Source: Rattus norvegicus (lineage: Eukaryota; Chordata; Mammalia; Rodentia; Muridae). From it: 64,000 nucleotides of DNA. A program made the translations under genes and the position numbers. The notes below the pieces were generated by a model. The model had not been told where the DNA came from and did not search any database. It was given only the letters and a program-made list of their open reading frames with translations. The stretch lies in assembly GCF_036323735.1 (NCBI RefSeq), contig NC_086024.1, forward strand, positions 59,458,424-59,522,423. The letters run 5' to 3'. Shown one piece after another: positions 31,490 through 43,885 of this stretch (its first letter is position 1; each line of letters opens with the position of its first letter).

Positions 31490-33112
31490 TTAGCTCTGAA
31501 CCCCATTTTTAATAGGGTTATTTGTCTCCCTGCGGTCTAACTTCTTGAGTTCTTTGTATATTTTGGATATAAGGCCTCTATCTGTTGTAGGATTGGTAAA
31601 GATCTTTTCCCAATCTGTTGGTTGCCGTTTTGTCCTAACCACAGTGTCCTTTGCCTTACAGAAGCTTTGCAGTTTTATGAGATCCCATTTGTTGATTCTT
31701 GATCTTAGAGCATAAGCCATTGGTGTTTTGTTCAGGAAATGTTTTCCAGTACCCATGTGTTCCAGATGCTTCCCTAGTTTTTCTTCTATTAGTTTGAGTG
31801 TGTCTGGTTTGATGTGGAGGTCCTTGATCCACTTGGACTTAAGCTTTGTACAGGGTGATAAGCATGGATCGATCTGCATTCTTCTACATATTGACCTCCA
31901 GTTGAACCAGCACCATTTGCTGAAAATGCTATCTTTTTTCCATTGGATGGTTTTGGCTCCTTTGTCAAAAATCAAGTGCCGTTAGGTGTGTGGGTTCATT
32001 TCTGGGTCTTCAATTCTATTCTATTGGTCTATCTGTCTGTCTCTGTACCAATACCATGCAGGTTTTATCACTATTGCTCTGTAATACTGCTTGAGTTCAG
32101 GGATAGTGATTCCCCCTGAAGTCCTTTTATTGTTGAGGATAGTTTTAGCTATCCTGGGTTTTTTGTTATTCCAGATGAATTTGCAAATTGTTCTGTCTAA
32201 CTCTTTGAAGAATTGGATTGGTATTTTGATGGGGATTGCACTGAATCTGTAGATTGCTTTTGGTAAAATGGCCATTTTTACTATATTGATCCTGCCAATC
32301 CATGAGCATGGGAGATCTTTCCATCTTCTAAGGTCTTCTTCAATTTCTTTTTTCAGTGTCTTGAAGTTCTTATTGTACAAATCTTTTACTTGCTTGGTTA
32401 AAGTCATACCGAGGTACTTTATATTATTTGGGTCTATTATGAAGGGTGTCGTTTCCCTAATTTCTTTCTCGGCTTGTTTCTCTTTTGTGTAGAGGAAGGC
32501 AACTGATTTATTTGAGTTAATTTTATACCCAGCCACTTTGCTGAAGTTATTTATCAGCTCTAGTAGTTCTCTGGTGGAACTTTTGGGTTCACGTAAATAT
32601 ACTATCATATCATCTGCAAATAGTGATATTTTGACTTCTTCTTCTCCTTTCTGTATCCCATTGACCTCCTTTTGTTGTCTGATTGCTCTGGCTATAACTT
32701 CAAGAACTATATTGAATAAGTAGGGAGAGAGTGGGCAGCCTTGTCTAGTCCCTGATTTTAGTGGGATTGCTTCAAGTTTCTCTCCATTTAGTTTAATGTT
32801 AGCAACTGGTTTGCTGTATATGGCTTTTACTATGTTTAGGTATGGGCCTTGAATTCCTATTCTTTCCAGCACTTTTATCATGAAGGGGTGTTGAATTTTG
32901 TCAAATGCTTTCTCAGCATCTAGTGAAATGATCATGTGGCTTTGTTCTTTCTGTTTATTTATATAATGGATCACGTTAATGGTTTTCCATATGTCAAACC
33001 ATCCCTGCATGCCTGGGATGAAGCCTACTTGATCATAGTGGATGATTGTTTTGATGTGCTCTTGGATTCGGTTTGCCAGAATTTTATTGAGTATTTTTGC
33101 GTCGATATTCAT
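31490..33112 (-). pseudogene. L1 copy B ORF2 reverse transcriptase region, two stops
   Basis: The 363-codon open part (32021-33112, from MNIDAKILNK) holds the reverse transcriptase core SGTRQGCPLSP and FADD (residues 165-168). A Trp-to-TAG change at ~32021 ends it. A Tyr-to-TAA change near 31982 precedes the next open stretch (31490-31975), which ends at the shared frameshift. The endonuclease is absent. Non-functional; recent, since most of the frame is preserved. Confidence 0.94.
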
Positions 33113-33804
33113 AAGGGAAATTGGTCTGAAGTTCTCTTTCTTTGTTGGGTCTTTGTGTGGTTTAGGTATAAGAGTAATTGTGGCTTCATAGAAGGAATTC
33201 GGTAGTGCTCTATCTGTTTCAATTTTGTGGAATAGTTTGGATAATATTCCTGTATGTTTTGGACCAGTAGCTTTTTCCGCTTTACATTATCTTTGACAGT
33301 TGAGTCAATGATTTCTATGGAATCTTCTGCTCCTGAGATTCTCTCTTCCATCTCCTGTATTCTGTTGGTGAAGCTTTTATCTACAGCTCCTTGTCTCTTC
33401 TTTTGGTTTTCTATATCCAGGGTTGTTTCCATGTGTTCTTTCTTGATTGCTTCTATTTCCATTTTTAATTCCTTCAACTGTTTGATTGTGTTTTCCTGGA
33501 ATTCTTTCAGGGATTTTTGTGACTCCTCTCTATGGGCTTCTCCTTGTTTAATTATGTTTTCCTGGAATTCTTTCAGGCATTTTTGTGATTCCTCTCTGTA
33601 GGCTTCTACTTGTTCTCTAAGGGAGTTCTTCACGTCTTTCTTGAAGTCCTCTAGCATCATGATCAAATATGATTTTGAAACTAGATCTTGCTTTTCTTGT
33701 GTGTTTGGATATTCCATGTTTGTTTTGGTGGGAGAATTGGGCTCCGATGTTGCCATGTAGTCTTGGTTTCTGTTGGTTGGGTTCCTGCGCTTGCCTCTCG
33801 CCAT
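33109..33804 (-). pseudogene. L1 copy B ORF1 N-terminal part fused to ORF2 out of frame
   Basis: Starts MARGKRRNPTNRNQDYM; coiled coil with two rather than three 22-residue units. It continues past the point where copies A and C break (NRIQEMEERISGAEDS...) to VQNIQE. It then runs into ORF2 in a shifted frame for ~45 meaningless residues. The C-terminal RNA-binding domains are missing. It preserves the undeleted sequence across the A/C breakpoint and so serves as reference for that junction. Confidence 0.94.
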
Positions 33805-34536
33805 CAGATTATCTCTAGTGTTACTTTGTTCTGCTATTTCTGACAGTGGCTAGACTGCCCTATAAGGCTGTGTGTCAGGAGTGCTGTAGACCTGTTTTCC
33901 TGTTTTCTTTCAGCCAGTTATGGCGACAGAGTGTTCTGCTTTTGGGCATGTAGTTTTCCCTCTCTACAGGTCTTCAGCTGTTCCTGTGGGCCTGTGTCTT
34001 GAGTTCACCAGACAGGTCACTTGCAGCAGAAAAGTTGGTCTTACCTGTGGTCCTGAGGCTCAAGTTTGCTCGCGGGGTGTTGCCCAAGAGCTCTCCGTGG
34101 CAGCAGCAACCAGAAAGATCTGTGCCACCGTTTCCCGGGAGCTTCAGTGCACCAGGGTTCCAGATGGTCTTTGGTGTTTTCCTCTGGTGTCCGAGATGTG
34201 TATGCAGAGTGCAGTCTCTTCTGGTTTCCCAGGCGTGTCTGCCTCTCTGAAGGTTTAGCTCTCCCTCCCACAGGATTTGGGTGCAGAGAACTGTTTATCC
34301 TGTCTGTTTCCTTCAGGTTCCGGCGGTGTCCTGGGCCCTCCCCCACGGGAACCCAGAGGCCGTATACAGTTGCCTCTTGGGCCAGGGATGTGGGCAGGGG
34401 TGGGCAGTGTTGGTGGTCTCTTCCGCTCTGCAGCCTCAGGAGTGCCCACCTGACCAGGCGGTTGGGTCTCTCTCCCAAGGTGTCTGGGAGCAGAGAGCTG
34501 CTGCGGGCCGGGATCCGCGGGTGTGATAGGTATCTT
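33805..34536 (-). promoter_or_regulatory. L1 copy B 5' UTR / internal promoter
   Basis: GC-rich leader homologous to those of copies A and C, extending ~35 bp further 5' (CTGCTGCGGGCCGGGATCCG at 34498-34517) before the TSD. Probably the most complete 5' end in the window. Confidence 0.85.
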
Positions 34537-34552
34537 GATCAGTTTCTTTTTT
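34537..34552 (+). repeat. Target-site duplication of L1 copy B, right copy
   Basis: Exact match to 30155-30170. Confidence 0.95.
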
Positions 34553-34955
34553 AATGTAGAATTTTACAGCTTTTAATTCACCCATAATTGCCCCTTTTCA
34601 TGGTCTTTACAGCAGCACCTGTAGTCCTATTTTCATTCATCTCAAAGTATTTCATGTTGGCAATTCCTCTCTTGTCTGGAGGTGGTGCTCACAGCTTCAC
34701 TTTTATGAATTTCAAAAGAAAAAGTTCTCTTAATGGGCACATTTAATGATATGTGTGATTTAAATGTATGGGCATTTTTAAAACTTTCTAAAAATGTTTT
34801 TGTGCTGAAGAGCAACTCATAGGTCATAGGGAACTTTATGAACTAGGCTTCTGTTGGGATGGAAGTTCAACAGCTCTTTGTGAAGTCCAGTTCTCTATAA
34901 TACTGTTTGAATTTCCTCTCTGCTTAGTGTCTTCATGTTAATATTCTCTGTTTAA
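34553..34955. other. Unrecognised sequence
   Basis: Nothing recognised. Confidence 0.3.
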
Positions 34956-35770
34956 TATAATTACCGGTGAATTAGTATTTATAGTTTCATTTCAAATTTG
35001 TTTTTATGTTTCAAAGGTTTCCTATCTTTTTACTGTTGTTATTCCTCCATTTTGCTGACTGGTTTATTTTGTGTTAAGTAGTTAGTTTTAGTATAATGTT
35101 TTGCTCCTACTCTGAGAAGTTTTCCTATGGCTGAAAAGTAACATTGTTCACAATCTTGTTTATGGTTAATATCAGCGTGATATAGAAGCTTCCTTCTACC
35201 ACAGCCCTATCTCCTCTCTATACACTATAATTGTCCTATATTTACATTTTTCAGACATGATACCTTTGTGAGGAAGTTTTGTAATTGCAGATGTGTGCCC
35301 TTGACTTTCATATCATACAGAAGATTTACAAGGAGGAGCATGCAAACAGTCCCTTCTCTTTAATCTGTGGAGTTTTCCTTTGGTCACAGAGAGCTGAGAA
35401 AAATAATATTTCTTAGTTTTGCAACAGAGAAGGCTTTAGTTTCTCCTTTGTTTTCGAAGGATGCTTTTGTTAAATAGACATTTTTTTGCCTAATTGTGTT
35501 TTTCTTTTGTTACTTAGAAAATGTCATTGCACTGCTTACTGCTTTTCAGTCTCCATGGTTTCCAATGAAAATGAATTATTAATCATATTGGCATTTCCTC
35601 GTGTGATGATTCATTTCCCTCATGTGGCTTTCATAGTCTCTCTTCGAACTGCTTGATTATTATGTATCTGTGTGTGTCTCTCTTAGAGTTTATCCTACTG
35701 GGTCAAGTCCTTCATGACTTGGCTGGCATTGGATAGCTCTGCTTTTGTCTTTACTTCCTGCAGAGGAGTG
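34956..35770. mobile_element. Ancient L1M-type fragment
   Basis: 'GCTTGATTATTATGTATCTGTGTGTGTCTC' followed by 'TAGAGTTTATCCTACTGGG' and 'TTCCTTTGTTTTCGAAGG' resemble a recurring mammalian-wide L1M segment. Divergence is high; orientation and ends are not secure. Confidence 0.45.
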
Positions 35771-36514
35771 AGTAAAGGAGAAAGTATTAGTGCCCTAGAT
35801 ATGAACACAGTTTTCTGAATTCCCAAAAATATATGCAGTTGATGAAGTCACCCTACACACTTTCCATTTCAAGATTCTTTGAAGTTGGTGTTAGCCTGTG
35901 TTTACTCTCTCATATGTAAATCTACTACATGTATGTGTTCAGTAAGAATATGCCGCCGATTGGTCCTAAGAAACCCTGTCGTCTGTGTAGTGGGAAGGAG
36001 AGGACTACCTTTCAGATGTAAGTAAGTGAAGGAGCCTCAAAAATAGATGCTAGAGTGGATTATCTTGTGGACACAATTTAATTATAAGGGTCTTTATAAG
36101 CACAAAATTCTCAGCACAAGATTCAGGGTACATAGAAGACTTGTCAAGGTGTTTTAAGAGTGCAAAACTGAGATCACTCTTGTAGGAGTTCCCACAATTC
36201 TGTATCATGGTAGTTTTCAAGGGAATGGTTGATTGGAGTTGTTCAAACAAATTTTGCTCTCTGTATCAGCTTTGCAGCTGTTGATCATCACCACTGCCAT
36301 AGTTTCTGGATTGTAGGTTTTTGGCTGGCAGAGAAAGGAGAAGACAGAGAAAGGCTACTTATATCTGGTGATTCCATCATCAAATTGTAGAATTACCCTA
36401 AAAATGATATGTTCTTTGTCTTGCGGTATCAAATATTCTGCTAAGATTTAATTCTTTAAAATTTACCAAGCATATTTATCTCATTAGTGACCAAACTTTT
36501 TTTTATAATCAATG
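35771..36514. other. Unrecognised sequence
   Basis: No gene or repeat identified. Confidence 0.3.
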
Positions 36515-36532
36515 CTAATGTATATCCTCATA
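36515..36532 (+). repeat. Target-site duplication of the 36.5-kb L1, left copy
   Basis: CTAATGTATATCCTCATA, matched with one mismatch at 38074-38091. Confidence 0.9.
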
Positions 36533-37337
36533 AAATTGCAAAGCTTCTGAAAGGCAAAGCTTTGATGCTGAAAGGCAAAGGTTGATTCTGTGTCAATAGC
36601 ACAGAATCAACCAACAGACTGGGAAAAGGTCTTTACCAATCCTATATGCAATAGAGGGCCAATATCTAATATATACAAAGAACTCAAGGAGTTAGACTAC
36701 AGAGAATCAAATAATCCTATTTAAAAATGGGGTACAGAGCTAAACAAAGAATTTTTGACAGAGGAATACCAAAGGTTGAGAAACGCATAAAGAAATGTTC
36801 AACATCCTTAGTCATCAGGGAAATGCAAATCAAAACAACCCTGAGGTACCACCTCACACCAGTCAGAATGGCTAAGATCAAAAATTCAGGTGACAGTAGA
36901 AGCTGGCAAGGATGTGAAGAAATAAGAACATTCCACCATTGTTGGTGAGAATGCAAGCTGATACAATCACTCTGGAAATCAGTCTGGAGGTTCCTCAGAA
37001 AACTGAACATGGTACTACCTGAGGACCCAGCTATACCACTCCTGGGCATATACCCAAAAGATGCTCCAACATATAACAAGGACACATGTCCCACTATGTT
37101 CATAGCAGCCTTATTTATAATAGCCAGAAGCTGGAAAGAACCCAGATGTTTTCAACAGAGGAATGGGTACAGAAAATATGGTACATTTACACAATGGAGT
37201 ACTACTCAGCTATTAAAAACAATGACTACAGGAAATTCTTAGGCAAATGGATGGAACTAGAAAATATCATCCTGAGTGAGGTAACCCAATCACAAAAGAA
37301 TGCACATGGTATGCACTTACTGATAAATGGATATTAG
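36533..37337 (+). pseudogene. L1 ORF2 C-terminal fragment
   Basis: Begins at the 'KLQSFCKAKD'-equivalent region. It contains the KCSTSLVIREMQIKTT block, the YHLTPVRMAKIKNSGDS block, the C-rich region and the terminal MEYYSAIKNN...LLINGY. It is split by frameshifts between three frames. The A-run region (36720-36727) keeps the ancestral length that copies A-C have lost by one base, though with an in-frame stop. A local rearrangement at 36547-36612 has made direct and inverted repeats. Confidence 0.9.
36580..36612. repeat. Perfect 13-bp inverted repeat inside an L1
   Basis: GGTTGATTCTGTG, a 7-base loop (TCAATAG), then CACAGAATCAACC. Just upstream, CTGAAAGGCAAAG occurs twice (36547-36559 and 36568-36580). 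Neither is normal for L1 here. Confidence 0.95.
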
Positions 37338-38073
37338 CCCAAAAGCTTGGAATACCCAAGGAAAAATTAACAGATCATACAAAACCTAAGAAGGAAGGTG
37401 AAAGTGTGGGTGTTTCATCCCTTCTTAGAAGGGAGAACAGAATACTCACGGGAGCAAATACAGGGACAAAGAGTGGAGCAGGGACTGAAGAAAAGGTCAT
37501 CCAGAGACTGTCCCTCTTTAGGATCTGTCCCATATGCAGCCACCAAACCCATTCGCTGAGGCTAAGAAGTGCTTGCTGACAGGAGCCAAAATGGGTGTCT
37601 CCTGAGAGGCTTTGCCAGAGCCCTACTGATACAGATGAGGATGGTTGCAGCTAACCATTGGACTGGACAAGGGGACTCCAAAGGAGGAGTTAGAGAAAAG
37701 ACTGAAGGACCTGAATGGGTTTTCAACCCCATAGGAAGAACAACAATATCAACCAACCAGACCCCACCAGAGCTCCCAGGGACTAAACCACCAACCAATG
37801 AGTACACATGGAGGGATCCATGACTCCGGCCACATATGCAGCAGAGAATGGCATTGTCCAGCATCAATATGAAAAAAAGTTCCTGGTCCAGTGAAGGCTC
37901 ATTTCCCCAATGTAGGGTAATGCTAGGGTGTTGAGGTGGAGTTGGTGAGTGGGAATGATAGTATCTTTGTAGAAGCAGGCAGAGGGATTGAGGGGGCATG
38001 GGAGATGGGGGAAAGAGAATAACATTTCAAGTGTAAATATGTAAACTATCCAAGAAAAATAAAAAATTAAATA

Positions 38074-38091
38074 CTAATGTATAGCCTCATA
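38074..38091 (+). repeat. Target-site duplication of the 36.5-kb L1, right copy
   Basis: CTAATGTATAGCCTCATA; one mismatch to 36515-36532. Confidence 0.9.
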
Positions 38092-38645
38092 CATGTATAA
38101 GAGTTGTTTTAAAATAAATTTATGATTAAGAATTGCTGGTAGACCTTTTAAAAATAGTTATTTACCTGGGTGAGATAACATGAAAATTTTCAAGCAAAAA
38201 AAATTTGGTCATCAGTACAAAAAAGCTGAAGAAGTGCTTGCTGCCTTTGCCAACAATATAAGTAGACTTTTACAAAAATTTTATTCCTTCACAAGATGGA
38301 ATTCATATATGGTACTGTGAACTGGTCCAAGAATACATGACACGGTATGTCTTAGACCCTAATGAGGAAACTATTTCCTACTATTATTCTGTTAAACTCC
38401 CCCATGTGTTTCTCTTTATACTCATAGATTAATGCAACTCTCAACCGTCAATAAATAGCCTTACTTTTGCAGTTGTTGACAATTGATACATAGACTGACA
38501 GTTAGTCAACATGCAGTGAGTAAATGCAGTGGAATGGCCACGTTTCCTCCCACAAGGCTAATGGATCATCTTAGAGTAGAATGTGTTAAGAACCACATTT
38601 GTGAAGGATTGCCATAAGGAAGTATTTTCTGTACAGGAAAGGACA
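38092..38645. other. Unrecognised sequence
   Basis: Nothing recognised. Confidence 0.3.
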
Positions 38646-39045
38646 TCTGCATACACGAACTCAAAGAGGCTGTAACTACATTCATGAGACCTGCACAAGA
38701 TCAAGCCACCAAAATTTCAACATGGATCCAGTGATGGATTACAAAGTCTTGTATCTAAATGAGAAGCTATTGAGAATCGATGGTTGCTAGGGTAGAGAGT
38801 GTCAGTTTTAATGAGTCTTTCCATACCTGACAGCCTGCCCATGCTCAGTGAATGCTCCTACACCCATGCACATATTGGTAGCATTCAGTGAACTCAAAGG
38901 TATTTTTTAATAGCACATGAAGTTGGGAAAGAATAGTGGTATCAGTTTCATAGAATTTGGAGGGGAGAAAGTGGGTGGTGGCTTTTTAACCAAATATATT
39001 ATATGAATATATGAAATTTTTAATATTTTAAAAAGGAAAATGTTG
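38646..39045 (+). mobile_element. Old rodent L1 3' UTR fragment
   Basis: 'GAGACCTGCACAAGATCAAGCC', 'TTCAACATGGATCCAGTGATGG', 'GCTATTGAGAATCGATGGTTGCTAGGG', 'CACATGAAGTTGGGAAAG' and an AATATATTATATGAATATATGAAAT tail give the familiar order of an old rodent L1 3' UTR. Homologous pieces at 17010 and 48686. Confidence 0.6.
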
Positions 39046-40802
39046 TTCTTCATTTAAACCCACTCTTCTTTCATTTTATCATTTTCTGAATCAGTGCTAA
39101 AGAACTCAGGCCATATATCCTATGACTTAGAACTGTTTATAAAACATACCACTTTCATTTTTTGACAGCTTTTATATAATATGTTCTTTAACCTTGGTTC
39201 ATGTCTCATTAATTTCTTCTATCCTGCAAGATACAATGTCCAAATTCAGCTGTTCTCTTTCTGAAGCTATTCTGAAATCCCACCGCTAGTGTGTTTTCAT
39301 GCTTCTGTGATACCATGTATATTACTGTTTAAATCTCCTTTTTTACATAGCCTATAAACCACTGCTAAATCTGTTTCTAGTGCCTTCATGGCGAAAATTG
39401 TAGAACTACAATTTTAATCGTCATACAGAGGATAATGCCTTCCACATACTGTCAGCTAGTTATTCATTTGCTAACAAATTGGGTGACAGAGTTGACAATC
39501 CTAGAGAAGGAAATCCAAGGGCGAAAGATAATAATGTGGGTCCTGTAGCTGGCTGTTTTTAGGCAGGAAAAATGCATATATTTTATATAGCTTTCCTTTT
39601 TGTATTCTCCCAAAAATAACAGATAATGACTCCTTTAACTACCCTGATGAGAAAAACCCCCTTTATCTAAAAACCATGCCTCTGTCTTTACTGATCGCCA
39701 ATGTTGCAAAGCTAAAAAGGGAAGACTTGGCCTAAGATGGTTGGGAGAACTAAGCAGCCAAAATATTTCTGTTCATTTTCTCTCCTCAAACTCTGGATGG
39801 AGAATACATAAAACTGAACACAGTTTTCAATGTTGAACAACAACAAAAAAAATGCTCTCCCTCTGAGTAATGGGCAATGGTACTATTCCAGTGATGTTAG
39901 ATAAAATGAACAAAATCAATGATAATAAGAAACCCTCCTTTTAGGAAGTCACACTGGTTGACATATCAATTAGTTTCAGTTTATAATTTCCTTCATGTTC
40001 TAATTCACTTCCAACAACAAAAAAAAATTGGTGTTGGTAAAATGAATAAATCCTAAGCACAGGAAAGGTTGATGGACAGCTTTATGTGGTGTGAACGGAA
40101 AAATCCTCTTCAGGTAGGAATCCAAATTACTGACTGGAAAAGGGTGGGAAGAAGAACTCATGTCAGTGAGAAAAATTTTATAAAAAAAAAATTGAAATGT
40201 CAGAACTCTGAATATTTGTAAGCCAAACTTTAACTGTATTGTTTTCAATGAATGCTTGGCTCAAATTGTTCCTCATTTTATTACCTTGCTTGCCATGAGG
40301 AAGAGTAAAATAAACCAGAACAATCAGTGAGCCAAAGAACACAGTATTTTCACAGTATTTTGGGGCAGTCTGGAACATCTATGTGAAATAAACAAAATCT
40401 TTTAAAAATTCTGTCACACTCTATTTTTGTATACATATATGGATATTGTTTATCTTTTGAAAAAACATTTTGTGTGACAGAAAACTCTATTGACTTGTTT
40501 TAACTTTATTTAAAATACAATGGCTAGAAACTACCTATTAGGCACTTCACGCAAAATAACTGGCCAAAATTGATAATAGACATATATACTCATCATTTAT
40601 CTGGTTATCAGAAACATAAATATGCCAAAGTCATTAATCCAATAGGTTTTAAATTCCATTTTCCTTTCTGTGCCTTTGCAATATCTAAGCTTACTGCACA
40701 TTGCCGAAAATATGAAGATCTAAGAGTCCACAAAACATTTTTTTCAGCTGCTTTGGAAACTGACTGTATCCTTTCTTGAATATTCTTTTATAGACTGTTT
40801 TA
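39046..40802. other. Unrecognised AT-rich sequence
   Basis: No gene, RNA or repeat supported. Confidence 0.35.
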
Positions 40803-42120
40803 CAAAATGGTCATCCTGAGTTAGGCAACCCAGACACACAAATACGGTATGTATTCACTTTTAAGTGGATATTAGCATTAAGCAAATGATAATCAAACTG
40901 TAATCCATTGACATAGACTGTTTAGGTAAAGAAGAGGGCTACAGAGGAGAAGCATGGATCTCCCTTGAAGGGTAAATAGAATAGATGGTGGGCTTAAGGC
41001 TGACCGGGACAAGAGCAGTAGAGATCACATAAAGCAGAGGGGCGGGGGGCTGTAGGTAGAGACAACAGGAATTAGGGGACACATGTAGGACAGCATGGAA
41101 ACCTAGTGCAGTTAAAATTTCCTGAAATGTATGAGGGTGGCCCTAGTGATGACTCCTAGTAATGGAGGGTATGGAGTCTGGACTGACCATCTTTTGTAGC
41201 CACCAAGTCATCCCAGTGGTAGAACTCGGTTGTATGTGGCTGACCTTTTGGCCAGGGGGAACCTGTGGAGATCCGTAAATAATCCAGTCTCATGCTAGGA
41301 CAGAAGGTCCTTTCTGAACACTGACAGTGGGGCCCTATGACTGAGGACAATGTCCACACAGCTCATTAAAGGTGGAGAGATCAGACTACTGTCTGTATGG
41401 GGCTTTTACACCTATATTCTAATCTGTTCAGTATGAGAAGGCACTCTGTAGGCTATTGTAAAAGAAACCTAGACATCAACCCAACCACAAGACTCTCCAC
41501 CTACAGTATAACCTCTCCTGCCTGCAAGAAGTACAGGGCAAGAGTAGCACAGAACTTACAGGAGTGACCAACCAATGTGTGACTTTCCTTTAGGCCCTTA
41601 TCATGACAGAGAGCCCATGCTCTACACTACCTGGATGGCCAAGTAGGACCAAATAAAATAGGCAAGATATTCTGCTGCACACAGAGATCCATGCCTTATC
41701 AAGTTGTCATCAGAGATGTGTTTTTCTGTCAGCTGATGAGAACAGGTGCAGAGAACCCCAGCCAGACACCATGCAGAAAGTCAAAATTGAAGGTCTTTGT
41801 CGTGTCCCTTTTCCTGAAGCTTGTGGAATCCACTGAAAAAAGGGAGAAAAGACTGTAGGAGTCAGAGAGGATGGGGGACAACAGGGGAACAAGGCCCTCT
41901 ATATCAACTAAGCAGGGCTCACACGGGCACAGAGACTGAAGCAATAAGCATGGAGGCCTACATGTCTGCACTGGATCCTCTCATACATGTGATGGCTGTT
42001 AGCTTGGTGTTTTTGTGGGACTCCTAAAAGAGGGAACAGGTGTATCTCTGACTCTTTTCCTCCTACTGGGTTCCCTTGTTTGGATAGAATATGAAGAGTT
42101 TTTTGTTTTGATCTAAAAGT
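40803..42120 (+). mobile_element. Lx-type L1 3' end
   Basis: It starts at the 'TCATCCTGAGTTAGGCAACCCAG' end of ORF2 and runs through the long Lx 3' UTR. Landmarks shared with 880-2190 include 'GGAAACCTAGTGCA', 'GACCAACCAATG' and 'TTGGTGTTTTTGTGGGACTCCT'. 5'-truncated and old. The frames at 41156-42126 are incidental. Confidence 0.8.
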
Positions 42121-42387
42121 CATCACTGGTCATCTAAACTACCCACTCAAATGAATTACCTCTGTTCACATTTAGAAACTAAAACTTAGGCTAGCCCTTT
42201 GTTTTCTTTACTACTTTTGAATAGGTCTGAGTTTATCCTCAGTTCCAGGGCTAGCCCTTCTTCCCTCTTGCATCCTGTCTTTCTTCCATTTATTTTCAGC
42301 CCAGAAATTTTAATGCTATCTGACTAGCTAGTAATATGACTTAATATCGTGTACATGAAGGAAGATGTAAAAAGGATAACTGTAGGA

Positions 42388-42521
42388 ATGAATATGGTGG
42401 ACCATGACTTTAATCCCAGTACTTGGGAGGCAGAGGCAGGCAAACCTCTAAGGTTGGAGCCAACCTGGTCTATGTAGTTAGGTCCAGCTATCCAGTACTA
42501 CATACTGAGACAATGTTTCGA
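42388..42521 (+). mobile_element. B1 SINE
   Basis: 7SL-derived B1 landmarks in order: 'GACTTTAATCCCAGTACTTGGGAGGCAGAGGCAGG', 'CCAACCTGGTCTATGTAGTTAGGTCCAG' and 'ACTGAGACAATGTTTCGA'. Full length or nearly so, moderately diverged. Confidence 0.92.
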
Positions 42522-42551
42522 CAGCAGCAGCAGCAACAACAACAACAACCC
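42522..42551 (+). repeat. (CAG)n(CAA)n tract at the B1 tail
   Basis: CAGCAGCAGCAGCAACAACAACAACAAC replaces the A-rich tail of the B1. This gives the poly-Gln run of a small spurious frame. Confidence 0.9.
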
Positions 42552-43885
42552 CAAAAGAAACAAAAACACAAACAAGCACACAAACATAGAAAAAGTGAAT
42601 ATTCTTATTTGTTGGGACTTCTTTCATATTATGCTTTCACATAGGTATCAAAAAATGAGCCATGGTTGCCTGTAAATAAAAGTTGAGACCTACAGTAAGT
42701 ATTATTGGAAAATATGAAAATTCTGAGATCAAAGAAGTCTTTCACCAAGGACGTGGTAGCATGTGTCGGGGAGGGTTTGGAAGGAACACAGTGACTTACA
42801 GTAAGGCCACAGATTTAAACACTGGAAACAAGAAGCAAGTTACTGGAGGGTATTACTATATTCCTTCAGGAATCAAAGTGAGAAAATAAGTGAAAGCCAA
42901 GATCAGAGAGATAAATCTGGGCCAAATCATGTTGGAATATCCTGCACTACAAACCTGTATGTTGTAAGACTTAAGTTCAAATGGGAGGATCTGATTGGCT
43001 CTACCTTGGAAATTGTGACAAGGAAGGGCATGGCATATTGCTGACCTAGAACATGAGTCCAGTTCTGACCAAGCTGGCAACACTAAAGTAAGAGCAAGTG
43101 GTTTGAATCTTGCAACTCAGCACTATAACACAAGCTGAAGGGGTCCTAGATACAGAAGGTCTAAGTCTACTTTGCCACTCTTTCTATCATTGCTCAACAG
43201 CAACTGAGACCAGTTATGAGTCTGGAAGTTTTCAGAACATGAAGCTGGTCTTTCCATGATTTTTGCTACTTACAGAGAGGATTATGATGGTCCAAATTGA
43301 AACAGGCCTTTATAAAGACAACAGAAATAGCGAGAAAATTAAGATTTGGAGAGTACTCGTGGAAACTTTTTCTCTCTTTTAGTTATGAATGACTAATTTT
43401 TCTCTGGATAATATAAGCATCAGTTATTCTTTCTAACATGGCATGGGACTTTTTATAGATTGAAAACAAAAACATTTTTTCAATCATTTTCACTTTATAT
43501 GGGCAGGATAGAGATATAACCTCTCTAAGCATTTTTATTGTAAACTATGCAGGGTGTTGTTGTGCTGTTGGATTTCCAGATGTCATCTTCTGCCTCTCCA
43601 GCAACTTGCTTCATGCAATTAAAGAAAGGAAATTTGGTTCTGTGAGGGTACATGTAACTTATGATTTTCTTATACATGTTGACTCATGCTACTGTAGGAA
43701 AAAGTACAGGAGATGCTTCTTGGAACAGTCTGGCACAACCCAGAAGAATCCTCTGGTGGGATCTGCTAGGGAGGGTACAGCATGGATCATAATTAAGAGG
43801 TTTCAATAGAGCTGTCATCCATTATAGCTGTCCTAGTTCAGTATGCCATTGGGACCTAGAGCATAGTCCCCAAAGGTGAAACAGC
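42552..43885. other. Unrecognised sequence
   Basis: Some stretches (42880-43100) look repeat-like but I cannot name the family. No coding evidence. Confidence 0.3.

Larger units (their letters stand above)
30171..34536 (-). mobile_element. Young rat LINE-1 copy B, 5'-complete with a large internal deletion
   Basis: Antisense L1_Rn-type element bounded by a 16-bp TSD. Minus-strand order: 5' UTR (34536-33805), ORF1 N-terminal ~210 codons, a junction at ~33249 into the ORF2 reverse transcriptase region, ORF2 to 30893, a 3' UTR with C-rich (sense G-rich) tract at 30243-30315, the standard terminal motif and poly(A). It reaches ~35 bp further 5' than copies A and C. The deletion differs from theirs. 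It removes ORF1's RNA-binding half, all of the endonuclease and part of the reverse transcriptase N-terminus. Confidence 0.97.
36533..38073 (+). mobile_element. Older rodent L1, 5'-truncated, sense, with TSD
   Basis: A 1.54-kb insertion containing the ORF2 C-terminus (36533-37337), the 3' UTR and an AATAAAAAATTAAA tail, framed by an 18-bp TSD with one mismatch. 5' truncation in ORF2 is the usual outcome of target-primed reverse transcription. Divergence from copies A-C marks it as older. Confidence 0.93.

Noticed and set aside
42423..42644. Poly-glutamine protein
   Set aside because: The Gln run is the CAG/CAA tail of a B1 SINE, with no conserved start or domain.
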